From positions 158,260-185,023 of the forward strand of contig NW_005434637.1 in assembly GCF_000315625.1 (NCBI RefSeq): DNA of 26,764 nucleotides. The letters are read 5' to 3'. The stretch is from Guillardia theta CCMP2712 (lineage: Eukaryota; Cryptophyceae; Pyrenomonadales; Geminigeraceae). Of this stretch, positions 1 to 11,541 are shown one piece after another. Numbering within the stretch: the stretch's first letter is position 1; each line of letters begins with the position of its first letter. Under the pieces are notes generated by a model. The model did not search any database. It was not told the DNA's origin and worked only from the letters and a program-made list of their open reading frames with translations. The position numbers and the translations under genes are program-made.

Positions 1-569
1 GGAAGGACTTTAATTTTAAAAACTACATTTTACGCTATAACTATCTAAATTGATTTTATTTATAGAATTGATGAAACGATTTATAAACGAAACGTTTCCT
101 GAAAATGCAAGATTGGCGGTCATTTTCACCAATCGAACGACGTACCCACGTCGGGGTAGGACCCTTGGTCAGGTGGGGTATCAAAGGGAATGGTGGGGGG
201 TAGTCAACCATCGATGGAGGGGTAGTAACAAGGTCATAAGGATTATGGACATTTTCCCTGAGGTGGGCTGGAGTTTGCTACGTGAGTAAAAAAACAAAGA
301 GGTCGGTATGAGATGGGATGAGGGTAACCTGGAAGGTTGGGGGTTGAGGGGGATGATGGTGAGGGAATGCCGTTGGTGGTCAACCTACCCCACCCACCCC
401 TACCCCTACAAATCAGCGGAGTTACCCCATCGGAGTTCCTCATACCCCCCTTTTCCTCCTCAAAAGTTGACGTGCAAACGGGGTGAGAGGGAGGAATGAA
501 GGGGTAGTGTTTGACCATCGGGGTGGTGGTGGTGAGGTAGGTCTGAAGGGGGGAGGGTTCACGTCTGAT
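1..569. other. G-rich upstream region, no gene seen
   Basis: I see no convincing gene here. The stretch is rich in GGGGTA, GGGGTAG and GGGGTTG words on the plus strand (near 153, 173, 194, 219, 338, 479, 501 and 519), with the complementary CCCCTACCCC near 400. The open frames that cross it have the biased composition of simple sequence and no recognisable domain. It is probably the 5' flank of the coiled-coil gene that starts at 570. The same word type recurs in other gene-upstream spaces of the window. Confidence 0.5.
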
Positions 570-3205
570 ATGGCTGCAGCCATGCCGGAGACTCCAACGA
601 GGTATGGAGGTGGAGCAGGGTTCTCCTCCTCCTCCTCCTCCTTTAGAGGGCCAGGATTCTCTTCATCCGGAGGAACTGCAGGGTTCTCCTCCTCCTCCTC
701 CACCACCACCACCACCACTCCATCTCATGGCATGTCCTCCCCTTCTCCTGCCAACGTTAACAACGCAGTCGGCACCTTTGCCCCCCCCCGCAGAACCTCG
801 AGCTCCGACGGTTCTCAAACGGCTCGAGCGCATCCACCACGAGCATCGATGCCGTCTGCTCAGGGGCGGCTGCAAGCTAGTAACTCCTGCGTCAATCGCG
901 CTAGAATGTCCTTGAGAGACGTTGCGGGAGGGGTAGCAAGCAAAGGCGGAGGGCTGACGCTGAGTGAGAGCATCCGAAATAGCGGGCTGGTGCTGGAAGA
1001 GCAGGAGCAGAAGATACGACGCTTGAACGATCAGGCAGAGGTAAAGTAATTGTTGGAGCAAGGAATGCCATGTTTGTATGTTGTGCTGCCGGGCAGACCT
1101 GTGCATGATTTGGTGGCAAGCATGACGCTGTGAAGTTGGCCTTCTTTCTCACATCATCGCTTGCGCAGGAGCTGTCTGAAAGGCTCACAGCGAAGGAACA
1201 AGAGATGCAAACGATGAGCTCGGTGTTGCAGGACAAAATATCTTTGAAGGATAAGGAGCTTGAGGGTCTAAGAGAAATTGCACGAGCATCTGAGATGACG
1301 ATACGTGGGCTAGAGGAAGAGGTGAGCAGCTTGAATGTCGATATGATTTGCTGAACCTGTCGTGAGCAGATCAAGCTTCTTCGCAAGCAGAACAATGAAA
1401 TAGACAAGCACTGGCGCCAAAATTCTGAGAAGAACTTGCGGGATGAAGCGAGTGCCAGGGATCGGTCCAGCAACGGAGATGCTGAGAAACTAGCAGCTGC
1501 CGAACAGCAGCTCCGTCAGCTTCGGAAGCAAGTGCAGCAAGGCGAGATGGAGGCGAACGAGTTGAAACAAAGGCTGTTGGCCCTTGAAGGCAAATCAGTG
1601 GACAAGGAAGGCAGCCAGAAGGCTGAGAAGGCAAAAGAGAAGATCGCGGCCTTGGAGAAGATAGTCTCCCAACGTGAAAACGAAGCGAAACAGCTCAAGA
1701 GTGAGATATCGAAGCTGAAGAGTGACTTGTCGAACAATGATGATAAGAAGAGAACAGAAGCCCTTGTGAATGAGCTGAAGGAGCAGGTCAGGGAGGCGAA
1801 TGAGAAGGTTGAACGGGCGGGGCAAGAGCACAAGAAGGCAACAGAAACGCTGATGAAGGATCTTAAGGAGGCAAAGGAAATGCTCTCATCTGAGAAGAAG
1901 AACTCGACCGATCTGATCGCCTCCAAGGCTACGCTGGAGGAGAAGTTGAAGGATTGTCAACATCTTCTTAAGACCTCTCAACAGCAGGCCGAGAGTATAG
2001 AGAAAGAGGTAAAGTCGAAGAAGCAAGAGCTAGAGAGCGTTCTCTCCTCCTTGAATCAGAAGGATAAAGAGTTGAAGGAACATCAGGCCTTGATCGCTTC
2101 GCTGAGACAACAGCTGAAAGAGGAGGACAAAACCAGTTTGCATGAAGAAATGAAGAACCTCAAGGCCGAGTTGGAGAAATCAGAACGTCAGAACAAGGAT
2201 CTGCTGCTGGCTATGAATGAAGCCGTATCGTCTGCTGAAGAGAACAAGAAGAGGGTTATCGAGCTGCAGACAAACTTGAGCTCGGCGGAAGAGAGCCTGT
2301 CCAAGGCAGAGGCGACCATGGTGGAGATGAAGAAAAAGCTGACGCTCCTGGAGGCGTCCGATTCCGAATCTCTGGCTAGACTTTGCCGTAAGTGGGAGGC
2401 AGAGCGAGAGGATGTGGGAGAGGAGGGGGAAGGGGAGGGCGGAAGCCGATGTTGATTTGATTGCAGGCATCCGGGAGCTGGAGGCGGAGGTCAGGACAGA
2501 GCGGGGGCTCCAGGAGGAAAAGGCAACCATGCTGTACAAGTCCAGGGAGACCTGTCATGAGCTGGAAGCAAAGCTGAGAAAGGCTCAAGAGGAGCTGGAC
2601 GCTTTGCGAGCGAAGGTGAGGGGCTGGCGGAGTGAGGGCGGCGCGTGAAGGCTGAGCAGGCTGAGCAGGCGGAGATGCCAGCAGACGTGAAAGCGAAGAT
2701 GGAGGAGCTCGAAAGCCTTAAGGAGAAGAATGCTTTACAGGTGCTCCTCCCTTCTTCCGCTCCCCCCACCCTTCTTTCTTGACTTCACCGCCGCACGCAC
2801 CCTTCCCCCTCTTTCCCTTCCTCCTCCTGCCAGCCCCCCTCCCCCCCGCTCACTTTGGTGCAGTTGCAGATCCACAAGATTCAGATGCTGCTGAGGATGG
2901 CAGAGATCACGAAGCTCGAGGAGTACATCAAGTGCTCCCGCAAGTGCGACGCGATCAAGGAGGAGAAGCTCGGGCTGCTGACGTACAATCTCGCGTCTGC
3001 CGAGAGCCAGATCTCGGGAGAGAGCGAGGAGGCGACTAAGAAGCGGCACGCGGTGAGGGAAGAGAGGATGGGAGTTCTCAACAAGAAGCAGAAGGCGGAA
3101 GAGGAGAAGATCAAAGTCAACGAGGAGAGTTTCAACACTCAATCTGTACGCCTCAAGGAAAAGCTCAAAGCGTTGGACTCACAACTCAAGGGCCTGGCCG
3201 GTTGA
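570..3205 (+). CDS. Long coiled-coil protein, six exons, family not recognised
   Basis: Six exons join in phase: 570-1040, 1169-1321, 1370-2387, 2467-2615, 2660-2740 and 2864-3205, giving about 737 residues. All introns are GT-AG; the shortest is 48 nt. I chose ATG 570 (MAAAMPETPTRYGGG) because the upstream in-frame Met lies in simple sequence. Residues 1 to about 110 are Ser/Thr/Gly-rich, with Ser runs encoded by TCC repeats. From about residue 145 to the end the protein is heptad-like and rich in Glu, Lys, Leu and Gln, as expected of a long parallel coiled coil with a structural or scaffolding role. There is no signal peptide, membrane segment or catalytic motif. The acceptor of exon 5 could be 9 nt further downstream, since tandem GAGCAG repeats keep the frame. 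It could be a centrosomal, basal-body or golgin-like protein, but nothing here decides that. Confidence 0.75.
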
Positions 3206-3491
3206 TGGCAACAGCAAAAGAAGTGTCAACCTTGCCTCCTCACTCCCTCTCCTCCCCTCCGTCATCCCTTGCCCCGACTCCTTCCTCTTGTATCTATCAG
3301 CCTCTTCGTTCCCTCCTCACTCCCTCTGTCACTGTAACAATCCCTCCTCCCTCCCCTTGTGTTTTTCTACGCTCCCGATGCCCTCTATGTAGACTAGATG
3401 TAAAATTTCAACGATGGTTAATTCTTTGCTTCAAGATCAAGACTATCAGATTTCATCTGCACAAGGCCATCACAAACACACACGATCGCTA

Positions 3492-5212
3492 TCATACCTC
3501 ACCTTCATCGCCGTCTACAACTATCTCCTCAACCTCCAAGTCATCGGAGTCTGATGTCACTGCGTCGTTACCTTCCTCCTCGTTTCCATCGTCGCCAACG
3601 TACTCGATCCCATCAGCGTTCTCCGCCTCTCTCAGCATCTGCTCTCTCCTCCTCCTTTCCTTCTCTCTCTCATCCTGCTGCTGCTCCTGCTTACCTCCTT
3701 CCCAGGACTTGCTCATCTTTCCATCCCTACCCACATTCACTCTATTCTTCTTCTTGTCTGCTCCTCCCTTGGCTTCAGCTCTCGCTCCTGCTCCTCCTCG
3801 AGCCTTCACCCTCCTCTCTGACCTTTCTTCTTTGAGATCTTTCTCTTGCCCCCTGCTCTTGCTCTGCTTCGTTATTGGCTTTCTCTCCGTCACTTTCGGA
3901 TGTTTCTTCAGCTTGGCGAGTTTGGTCTTCTTGCTGATGACGTCATCTATGAACCCTCCCAAACTCTCTTCGCTCCATTCGCCCCCCTTGTACGATTTAC
4001 CCGAGAAACTTTTCTCTCGAGTTTTCTTCTCCTTCCCGTCTGGATTCATTTCCATGTAAACCAACCTGGCAAGACAAAGTAAGAACATTTGACAAGAAAC
4101 AATCAGATATGAAAGATCAGCGCATAGACCAAGAGACAACATGTATACACGCGCCAATCCATCCATCCATATACCGTCACATACATCACATCAGCACATA
4201 CATCGCAAACGTCACATCATAACATGCATGCACCAACAAACATACCTAGGTTTCCCGTTGCTCACAGGAAGAGCATCCTCTAAAGAGAACTGAAGCTTGC
4301 GGCTATCTACCTGCACGAACGCGATCCCTCGGAACTTCGGAGCTAAGGAGAGAACAACAGCCCGCTCCTGCCCTGAGTAGTTCCCATCATGCAGAACGAG
4401 AGCGCACTGCTTCCTCCTCAGACACTCTTCCCTGCCATGATCGCCTTCAGGTCCTCATGTTCCTCCTCACTCCTCCCTCACCTGAGATCCTCTTGGTTAC
4501 TGATGTTCGATACCACAACTGCTGTCGTGTTGACCGCGAACTGGACGACAAAGTCCGACGTGACGTGCGATCGGATTGTGAATGAGCGAGGGAGACGCTT
4601 GTTGGCCACTATGAAGAACAGGGGGTCATGGAGCTTCTTTCCCTTGAAGAACCTTTCTACCACCGTCTTCCCCGACGGCAACGTCCCGTTGCAGTCCATA
4701 GCAGCTGGGGTGATGCTGGACTCGACCAGGCCGGCCGATGCGTCCACAAATGTCTTGTGGAGAGGCTCGAGGGGTCCTGCGCACTGGACGAAGTAGGGGT
4801 TCCCGCTAAGGAAAACTTCGTGAACCATGGCTGCGTCGTCGGTCTCAATGGTCTGGATCCCCGTGAGATCTCGCTGCTGCGTGCTGGTCCTCTTCATGAC
4901 GTCGAAGAACGACTCCTCGATCTTCTCCTGCTCTCTCCTCAGCATCCACAAGAGCTTCGTCAACTCCCTGCTCGACCTCTCCCTCTTGTTCTCCCTCACG
5001 CTATTCAGCTCCTTCGCTATCTCCTCGCTCAGCCTGATCACTCCCTTCATCTCGTCCTCGCACTGGAGCTTCCCGTCGTCCTTGCTCTTCTTGCTGCCAT
5101 AGAACGCCGCTGCCTCTCCCACCATCGCCCCCACCATCGTCGCTACCATCAACGTCACCATGAGCCGCCTCATGTTCCCCATGCCCGAACTACTACCCCT
5201 ACCCCCTATCAA
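3492..5212 (-). CDS. Secretory-pathway thioredoxin-fold (PDI-like) protein without CxxC
   Basis: Three exons, 5212-4482, 4431-4246 and 4065-3492, join with matching phase 2 at both GT-AG introns (the first is 50 nt). The product is about 496 residues. The start is ambiguous: Met at 5212, 5182 or 5173 all precede a strong signal peptide that begins MRRLMVTLMVATMVGAM and ends near GEAAA|F. After a short helical charged region come two segments that look like thioredoxin folds: one around NPYFVQC and MDCNGTLPSG, and one read across exons 1-3 as QCALVLHDGNYSGQER, FRGIAFVQVDSRK and PRLVYMEMNPDG. Neither has a CxxC active site, so a redox role is doubtful and a chaperone or adaptor role is likelier. 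The last roughly 130 residues are Lys/Arg-rich and end in an acidic tail. Phe after the predicted cleavage site resembles complex-plastid signals, but the following region is too acidic for a normal transit peptide, so I favour the ER lumen. Confidence 0.7.
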
Positions 5213-5271
5213 TCGATATTTTGATGGTCACCGGTGCGAAAACTAGATAGACGGGGAAAGTAGACCCCTTC
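5213..5271. promoter_or_regulatory. Very short head-to-head promoter space
   Basis: The thioredoxin-fold gene (minus) and the methyltransferase gene (plus) start at most about 60-140 bp apart, depending on which Met codons are used. The space and its edges hold CCCCTACCCCC and CCCCCACCCC words, the complement of the GGGGTA words seen elsewhere. No clear TATA box lies between the two chosen ATGs. A shared bidirectional promoter is inferred from geometry only. Confidence 0.4.
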
Positions 5272-6513
5272 ATGTATAACCCCCACCCCGTTCAGTCTCT
5301 TATAAGGGGGGCGATGAATGCATGGGCGAGCGAAGAGGATGCATGGTGGTGGAGCTTGTGGAAGCCCGGGATGCTGGGAGCGAGACAGGAGGAGGAGGAG
5401 GGAGACGAGAAGATAGAGAGGGCGCGGAAGGAAGAGGAGAAGAATAACTCATCATCACATGCACCATCTCATCAAGATCAACAAGGCTACCACCACGAGA
5501 GCGACGATAAGCGTCTCGATGTTGATCATGGTACGAGCCGTCTGATGAACATGGCGGATCGCTAACGCCTTGTCCTCTTTCCCCGCTCATCAGCATCAAG
5601 GGGATACGACAACTGGATAGCCGTGCAGTCAGTTCAGTCCCATTCGTCCGAAGGAACTGAGACAGACTTCGATAGGCACTCGGGATGGGGAGTAAGTCAG
5701 AGAGGAGGAGGAGGAGGAGGAGGAGGAGGAGGAGGAGGAGGAGGAGGAGGAGGAGGAGGAGGAGGAGGAGGAGGAGAAGGAGGAGGAGGAGGAGAGGGAG
5801 GAGGAGAGGGAGGGTACATGGTGATGCTGATTGTGCAGACGCATCCGGGAACAGTGTGTCCTCTTGTTCATTGTCCTGAAGAAATCTTCGATGAGATCTT
5901 TGAGCTCGCTGCGCTCACTGATACCGATGTTCTTCTGGACGTTGGTTGCGGTGATGGCAGGTATGCGAGTGCGGTAGGTCGGTGATGGTAGGAGAAAAGA
6001 AGGAGATGGAAGAGGTGGACGAAGGAGATGATGACGATGATGGCCATGGCCATGGCTATGACGATGATGACCACAATAATGATGATGTTGATGATGTTGA
6101 TAGGGTTGTTCTCGCCGCTTGTCGTCGAGGGGCACGAGGCATCGGAGTAGACATCAACCCTGCTCTCGTCCGTATCGCTCAGGTCAGCCCGAAAGTTTGC
6201 GACGGCAAACTCTTGACTTGCGATGAAGAAACTTGCGCAAGAACAAGGGCTGGAGTCACGAGCGACCTTCGAAGTTGTTGACATGATGAAGTTGAGCCTC
6301 GACGATCCGATCTTGACCTCAGTGACAAAAGTGAAGCTGTGATAAGTATTGGTGACAAAGTTTGATGCTCACTGTTCAGGTCTACATGTACTTGCTGCCA
6401 GAGGTATTGCAGGTAAGGATTTTCCTCCTTGATGAATGTGTCTTCCACTTGCGAATGCTGCGATCAAAACCCTTCCAGCATCATCATCCATCACCACCAC
6501 CACCATCGTCAAC

Positions 6514-6580
<67 letters not shown>

Positions 6581-6961
6581 TCCATCATCATCATCTCCAT
6601 CATGATCCTCCTCCTCCTCCTCCTCCTCATCATCATCATCATCATCATCATCATCGTCATCATCATCACCCCCAACAATCACACAATCATCATCGGGAGA
6701 TATCATAGTTGTCACATCATCATCATCATCATCCCTCCTCTGCTCATGAACTATTTGCTCTACTCACACGATCTTGAGGCAATGGATCCGATCATTCAGC
6801 ATCTGCTTGCTCGGGGGGTGCAAGTGATCACGCTGAACCATCACCTAGAGGAAGAGGCGACAAGCAGCGGCTTGTGCGGAGCCTTGAGACTCTACAGTCA
6901 CAGGGGGGAGGATGAGAGAACGAGAGGGGGAGGAGGAAGGCAAGGAGAGGAAAGGAGATGA
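5272..6961 (+). CDS. Class I SAM-dependent methyltransferase, seven exons
   Basis: Proposed exons are 5272-5530, 5594-5691, 5839-5960, 6104-6182, 6229-6330, 6380-6412 and 6779-6961, about 291 residues, all joining in phase. The core is a Rossmann-type methyltransferase: VCPLVHCPEEIFDEIFELA precedes motif I (LLDVGCGDGR, about residues 151-160), then GIGVDINPALVRIAQ, then a helix ending in ATFEVVDMM, then VYMYLLPEVLQ, then the strand VQVITLNHHLEE. This order matches small bacterial-type methyltransferases that carry VPTP-like and LYLLPE-like motifs; the substrate cannot be told. The N-terminal roughly 119 residues are low in complexity and less certain, and the true start may be downstream of 5272. 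Three introns carry trinucleotide repeats. The 147-nt intron 5692-5838 is a multiple of three with no stop, so keeping it would insert a poly-Gly run instead of ending the frame. Confidence 0.75.
5699..5815 (+). repeat. (GGA)n microsatellite
   Basis: A nearly pure GGA run with a few GGGA and GAA interruptions. I place it inside an intron of the methyltransferase gene, bounded by a consensus GTAAGT donor at 5692 and a TGTGCAG acceptor at 5838. If translated it would encode poly-Gly, poly-Arg or poly-Glu depending on frame. Confidence 0.9.
5996..6101 (+). repeat. GAT-rich microsatellite in an intron
   Basis: Repeats of GATGAC and GATGATG mixed with GGCCATGGCCATGG, lying in methyltransferase intron 5961-6103. 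This is simple sequence with no sign of function. Confidence 0.75.
6481..6735 (+). repeat. (CAT/TCA)n microsatellite
   Basis: A long, nearly pure CAT run at about 6508-6590, followed by degenerate TCC, CAT and CGT repeats. It sits in the 366-nt methyltransferase intron 6413-6778. The open frames it creates (poly-His, poly-Ile, poly-Met, poly-Asp) are artefacts of the repeat. Confidence 0.9.
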
Positions 6962-7126
6962 GGAGAGAGGAGGAAAGGAAGCTGAGGAGAGAGAGAGGAG
7001 GAAACAGCGATTGGAGGAGCAGGCAGACGTCGGATGAAGCGAAGAACAAGATGTAAGAGTTGGAGACATGTGAAGGATCTTGAGCGTGTTCAACATGTAC
7101 TGCAAACTTGATTATCAGCCTAAAGC

Positions 7127-10100
7127 TCACCCTGTGCTCAAACTGAATCCTCCTCCTGTAAACCGCTGGCCTCCCGGCGCCTGATGGACGGGAAAACCTT
7201 TGCTGTCCCTCTCCCCCGTTGACTTGGCCAACTGTACAGCAGTGAGTAAACGGAGAACGTCGAGGAGGACGGAAGGTGGTTATGGTGGTGAGGAGGAGAA
7301 GGAGGAGGGAGCGGAGGAGGAGGTGGTAGAAACCATTCTCACCTGCTCTCTTCTCTTCTGCTCGTAGTATCTTCTCTTCACGTCTTGAAGCTCGCGCGTG
7401 AGCCTCTCGATCTCGAACTTGTACTCGTTCACTTGAGCTTGATACATGTTGAGCTCCGACGCCATCGCCTATCTCCTGATCAGCAGCTGATCCTCTCCTC
7501 CTCCACACCATCCCAACCCCCACCACACACACACACCAAGAATGCATCTCCGTCTCCCAACCCTCCTCCGTCTCCCTTCCACTCTCTGTCTCCTCTCCTT
7601 TCACCTTCATCTGCCTTGTCTTCTCCCTCAAGTTCTGCTGGTAGATAGAGAGCTGTTCAGCCACCTCTGGCCCGGGCTGGCGAGCAAGAATGTTCTTGAG
7701 CTCCACATAGAGTTTCTCCTTCTCTTGAATCAGAAGGTCCTTCTCTACCACCTCCTCTGCAGCACCCGTCAGCACCACGACACTTTCGCATTGCTCCTCC
7801 CTTCTCCCTCCTCCACCCCTCTCCTTCCCGCCGTTGTTCCCGCTCACTGCTCCCTCCCCCACTCTCTCCAGCCGTCGTTCCCGCTGCCTCGCTGCTCCGT
7901 CCTCCTATCCTCCTCTTTCCCTCCTACCTGTCTTTGCGATCAGCCTCTTCTGCAACGTCTGGATCTTTTGAATCATCTCCAACGTCCCGGGGTCGCTCCC
8001 TTCCAACTTCCTCCACCTGTGCACATTCATAGGGTTCTCCAGCTCCTCGCTCAGCGCCTTCACTTTCGTCCTCTCCGACAGCAGCTCGCGCTGCAGGTGG
8101 TAGACTTCATTCCTCAGCACGTCGATGTTGGACGTCTGCTGCTTCAGCATACCCAACTTCCTCTTCAGATCGCTGATCTTGAGCTTTAGCATCCGGATGT
8201 CCTCTAGCCTCTCCCTGTACTGCACCTCCCCCTTGTTCAGTGTCGACTGTTGGATCTTGATCTTTTCATACAGCAGCGCCAGCTCGTCGTTGCGGCGGAT
8301 CAGTTGTGTGCCCAGGATGTCTCGCTCGTTGATCACCTGGTCATATTCTTTCTTCATCGCTCCTCTCTCCGCATCGGCCTCGCTGATGATCTTGTTCAGC
8401 TTGTTGATCTCCGACGCCTGCCCCGAGATCGTCTCCTCCCCGTCCTGCACCTTTTGCCGCAGCTCCGTGAGCTCGTTCTTGAGAGCTTCCAGCTCCCTGT
8501 CCACCTTCTTATGGTCAAAGTGCTCCTTGACCAGCGCGTGGTCCTTGGCCTGTATCTCCTCCTTCAGCTGCTCAATCTGGTGGTTCATGATCTTGAACTT
8601 CCTCTTCATCTCATCGATCTCGTCCTGGGCCTCGATCAAGTTCTTCGAGTAGAGGTTCCTGTCCGACCGGACGGCCTCGTACAGCGCCTGCTGCTGCTTC
8701 AGCTTCTGCTCTCCTTCCTGGATCGTCTTCTGCAAGTCGATGATCGTCATCTGCCGGATCTTAACCTCCTCTAGAGCCTCCAGGTACTTGGCAGTGGCGT
8801 CAGACGCCTGTTGCCCGTACTTCTCCCGCTCCTTCTCCAGCGAGTAGATGATCTTTCTCTGCTTCTGCGCCTCCGACTTGAAGCCTATGATCTCTGCCTC
8901 GAGGTTCTTCTTTGTGTTCTCCTGCACCTTCACCAAGTCTGCCTGCTTCTGGGTTGCCGTTTGAGTCTTCTCTGTTGACAACCAAAGTCAGCCGCCGCTT
9001 TAAGTCTCGAGGACGAGGATGACAGGAAGAGAATGGGACAAGAAGGAAAAGATGGGACAGAGAGGAGATTAAGACAGGGACAGCAGGAGGAACAGAGGAA
9101 GGAGGGAGGAGGAGTCAGACTCACTCAAGTTGCTCTGCAGCAGGTCCTTCTCTCTCGCCATGTCCTCGATGTTCTTCTTGTCCACCTCGATCTGCTTCTG
9201 TTGGATCTCGCTCTCCTTCACCAGCTTCGAGATCTGCCCCTTGAGCTCCTCCTTCTGCACCTCCACATCATGCTTCTTCTGCTCTACCTCCTTGATCTTC
9301 TTCAGCAGCCCGTCCTTCAGCCGCGACTCCTTGGTTGCTGCCGAGCGCAGACGGTTAATCTCGTCCTCCTTGGACTTGATTTCGATCTGCCGGTGGGCGT
9401 TCTCAGCCAGCAGCTGGGTGTTGGTGCTGATCTGCTCCTCCAGGTCCTGCTGCAGCTTCTGCGTCTTCTGCGTCAGCAGATCGTTCTCCTTGTGCGCCTT
9501 CTGAACTGTCTGCTCGAACTCCTTGATCTTCGTGTCAAGCCGCTGCAGCTCCTCCTGGCCCTTGGCGATCGCCTCCTGCTTCGCCTTCACCTCCTCCCCC
9601 TTCTTCTCCAGCGACGACTTGATCTCCTTGATCTCCTTCTCCAGTCGCTCCTTCTTGCGGACTTCTCTCTCCACGTCGCTCTTGCTCTTGTTGATCTGCT
9701 CCTTCAAGGTCATGATGTCTGCCTCGTAAGCCTGTTTCTCTGTGTCCAGAGTCCTGCACTTCTCCTGCAAGTCCACGATCTCGTTCCTCGCCGTCACGAG
9801 CTGCTGCGTCAGGTTGTCTCTTTCTGCTGTCAGCTCGTCCTTCTGCTTTGTAAGCTCGTTCACAGTGTTCTCCTGCCCCAGCGTCAGCCCAGCCCCTTGC
9901 TCCACGAGCCTGCTGAGGTTGGTGATCTCGAGCTTGAGCTGTTGGATGGTTTCCTTCGCTCGCTGCTCCTTCTCATGGGAGGCATCAACCATCTTCCAGG
10001 CCTTCTCAATCTCCTTCTTGAGCGAGGCGATCGTGTTCTGATCCTCCTGCGATAACTTGAGCGCTGTCTGGACCTTGGCCGCGTTCGCAACGATCTCCTG

Positions 10101-10310
10101 GTTGAGCTCGCGGCATTTCTTGATGAGCCTCTTCTCGCTGTCGTGTGACTTCTTGAGAGCTCGATGGAGCTTCTCATACTCCACCTTGAAGCGCTCAAGA
10201 GACTTGTCTCCCACAAGATCCTGCAGAACTTCCTGGAAGTCTCTCTCCAGCGCCTCGAACGCGCTACCCTCCAGCCCCATGTCGTCCAGACCATCTTTCT
10301 TGTCCGTCAT
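7127..10310 (-). CDS. CFAP58: Cilia- and flagella-associated protein 58, complete
   Basis: Five exons, 10310-9125, 8971-7928, 7756-7605, 7468-7343 and 7231-7127, join in phase with GT-AG introns of 111-171 nt and give about 870 residues, the usual length for the family (human about 872). It is recognised by long collinear similarity along the whole chain: FEALERDFQEVLQDL and GDKSLERFKVEYEKL near the N-terminus, CRELNQEIVANAAKVQTAL, DQNTIASLKKEIEKAWKM, then RSDRNLYSKNLIEAQDEI, RNDELALLYEKIKIQQS, ELENPMNVHRWRKLE, ILARQPGPEVAEQL and a C-terminal RFTGGGFSLSTG. CFAP58 is a coiled-coil axoneme and basal-body protein needed for motile flagella. The start is fixed by the conserved N-terminus. Its presence says the organism builds motile flagella. 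Gene and reading frame look intact. Confidence 0.96.
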
Positions 10311-11068
10311 CTCGTCGCCTTGACTTCAGCGTTGGGTCTCGTGCTCTGCGCTCTGGCCTCTGCAAATTAATCCTGCATGCGTCTTCCAATCCTGGAACAA
10401 TCTAACAGTCAGTCACGAGCTCAGAAACCTATGAATTCTCTCTAAAGCACTTTAATTATATCGGGACAGACTCTCTAGTTGTCACAAAGACAATCATTCA
10501 GTATATTCTTATGGCACAGATAAGGCAAGTCTTCAACTGAATACAATCTCATAACTGCCTCTTTCGGTTTCAAGTTTTGCACGCTATCATCGCACAATAC
10601 TCCTCCACACCATCGCCACAACAATGAGGCACGAAACCTTGCTCCACACACAAGATCACATGATGAGTCATCAAACAGTTTCCTCCATGTCTGCATGTTC
10701 TCAGTCTCTCTCCTCTCTCCTCTCCTTCTCTCCGCCTCTCCTCGCATCTTCACCCCCTGCTACTATACGCCATCCAACGGGAACTTGATTCCAACGCTGA
10801 GTACCCCCTTGGTTTGACTACCCACTTTGCCCCCATACCCCTTGGAATGTGAAGTACCTGGTTATTTGACTGCAATTCAGAGTATGATTGACCCCTACAT
10901 CCAACGCAACACATGCACCCTACCATGTAAAATCATGACCCCACCCCTGATCATCCACACTCGCAACCGCACCAACTGCTATTGCCGTTACGAAAGTCGT
11001 TTTTGTTAACGAAGTCTATAACGGCTTTTGAAATGAGACCATCGGGCAGAGTTTTGTTACTTGCACGG

Positions 11069-11097
11069 AAGGAGGGAGCAGGAGCAGGAGCAGGAGT

Positions 11098-11129
<32 letters not shown>

Positions 11130-11190
11130 CAGGAGCCGGAGAAGGAGCAGGAGTAGGAGCAGGAGCAGCAGGAGCAGCAGGAGCAGGAGC

Positions 11191-11234
<44 letters not shown>

Positions 11235-11235
11235 A

Positions 11236-11270
<35 letters not shown>

Positions 11271-11271
11271 A

Positions 11272-11309
<38 letters not shown>

Positions 11310-11361
11310 CAGGAGCCGGAGAAGGAGCAGGAGGAGCAGGAGCAGCAGGAGCAGGAGCAGG
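11069..11361 (+). repeat. GGAGCA hexanucleotide array
   Basis: About 290 bp made of GGAGCA units with occasional GGAGTA, GGAGAA, GCAGCA and GGAGCC variants. Variant blocks recur (AGCAGGAGCCGGAGAAGGAGC appears near both ends), which suggests segmental duplication within the array. It gives long open frames encoding Gly-Ala on plus and Pro-Ala on minus. I do not treat these as genes, because no flanking domain or splice structure supports them. Confidence 0.9.
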
Positions 11362-11426
11362 CATGCAGAGATAAAAGAGATGAGACAAGATCAGGCATGC
11401 AGAGATAAAAGAGATGAGACAAGATC
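11359..11426 (+). repeat. Perfect 34-bp tandem duplication
   Basis: Two identical, directly adjacent copies (11359-11392 and 11393-11426) beginning AGGCATGCAGAGATAAAAG and ending GACAAGATC. It lies about 115 bp upstream of the proposed channel start, so it could hold duplicated regulatory sites, or it may be recent slippage. Confidence 0.9.
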
Positions 11427-11541
11427 GGAACTTTTATCCTTAACAACCTCCTGATCGCTCTGCCTTTTTGCTCCTGTAAAAACTCATCATTAGCACTGTT
11501 TTCACAGGATTTCTACCTGCATGATTGATTAGTCTTGCAAC

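Larger units (their letters stand above)
10311..11541. other. Head-to-head intergenic region between CFAP58 and the K+ channel gene
   Basis: No gene is supported. The right half holds a hexanucleotide array and a 34-bp direct repeat (listed separately). Between about 10790 and 10960 lie several CCCCTA, ACCCCCTT and ACCCCACCCCT words, the reverse of the GGGGTA words found before other genes. Open frames here are repeat-driven or short. The region should contain both promoters, but no TATA box stands out. Confidence 0.5.

Noticed and set aside
6436-6715. Poly-His, poly-Ile, poly-Met and poly-Asp frames
   Set aside because: They are translations of the CAT/TCA microsatellite, which lies in an intron of the methyltransferase gene.
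7385-10323. Plus-strand Leu/Ser-rich long frames
   Set aside because: They are antisense shadows of the CFAP58 coiled-coil exons, whose codon bias keeps opposite frames open.
10951-11388. Long minus-strand frame encoding a Pro-Ala-rich protein
   Set aside because: It is created by the GGAGCA array, which is open in several frames on both strands. It has no domain, signal or splice partner and would break the strand pattern.
11069-11426. Repeat array as a possible CRISPR
   Set aside because: The units are contiguous hexamers without spacers of constant length, and the surrounding DNA is eukaryotic with introns.
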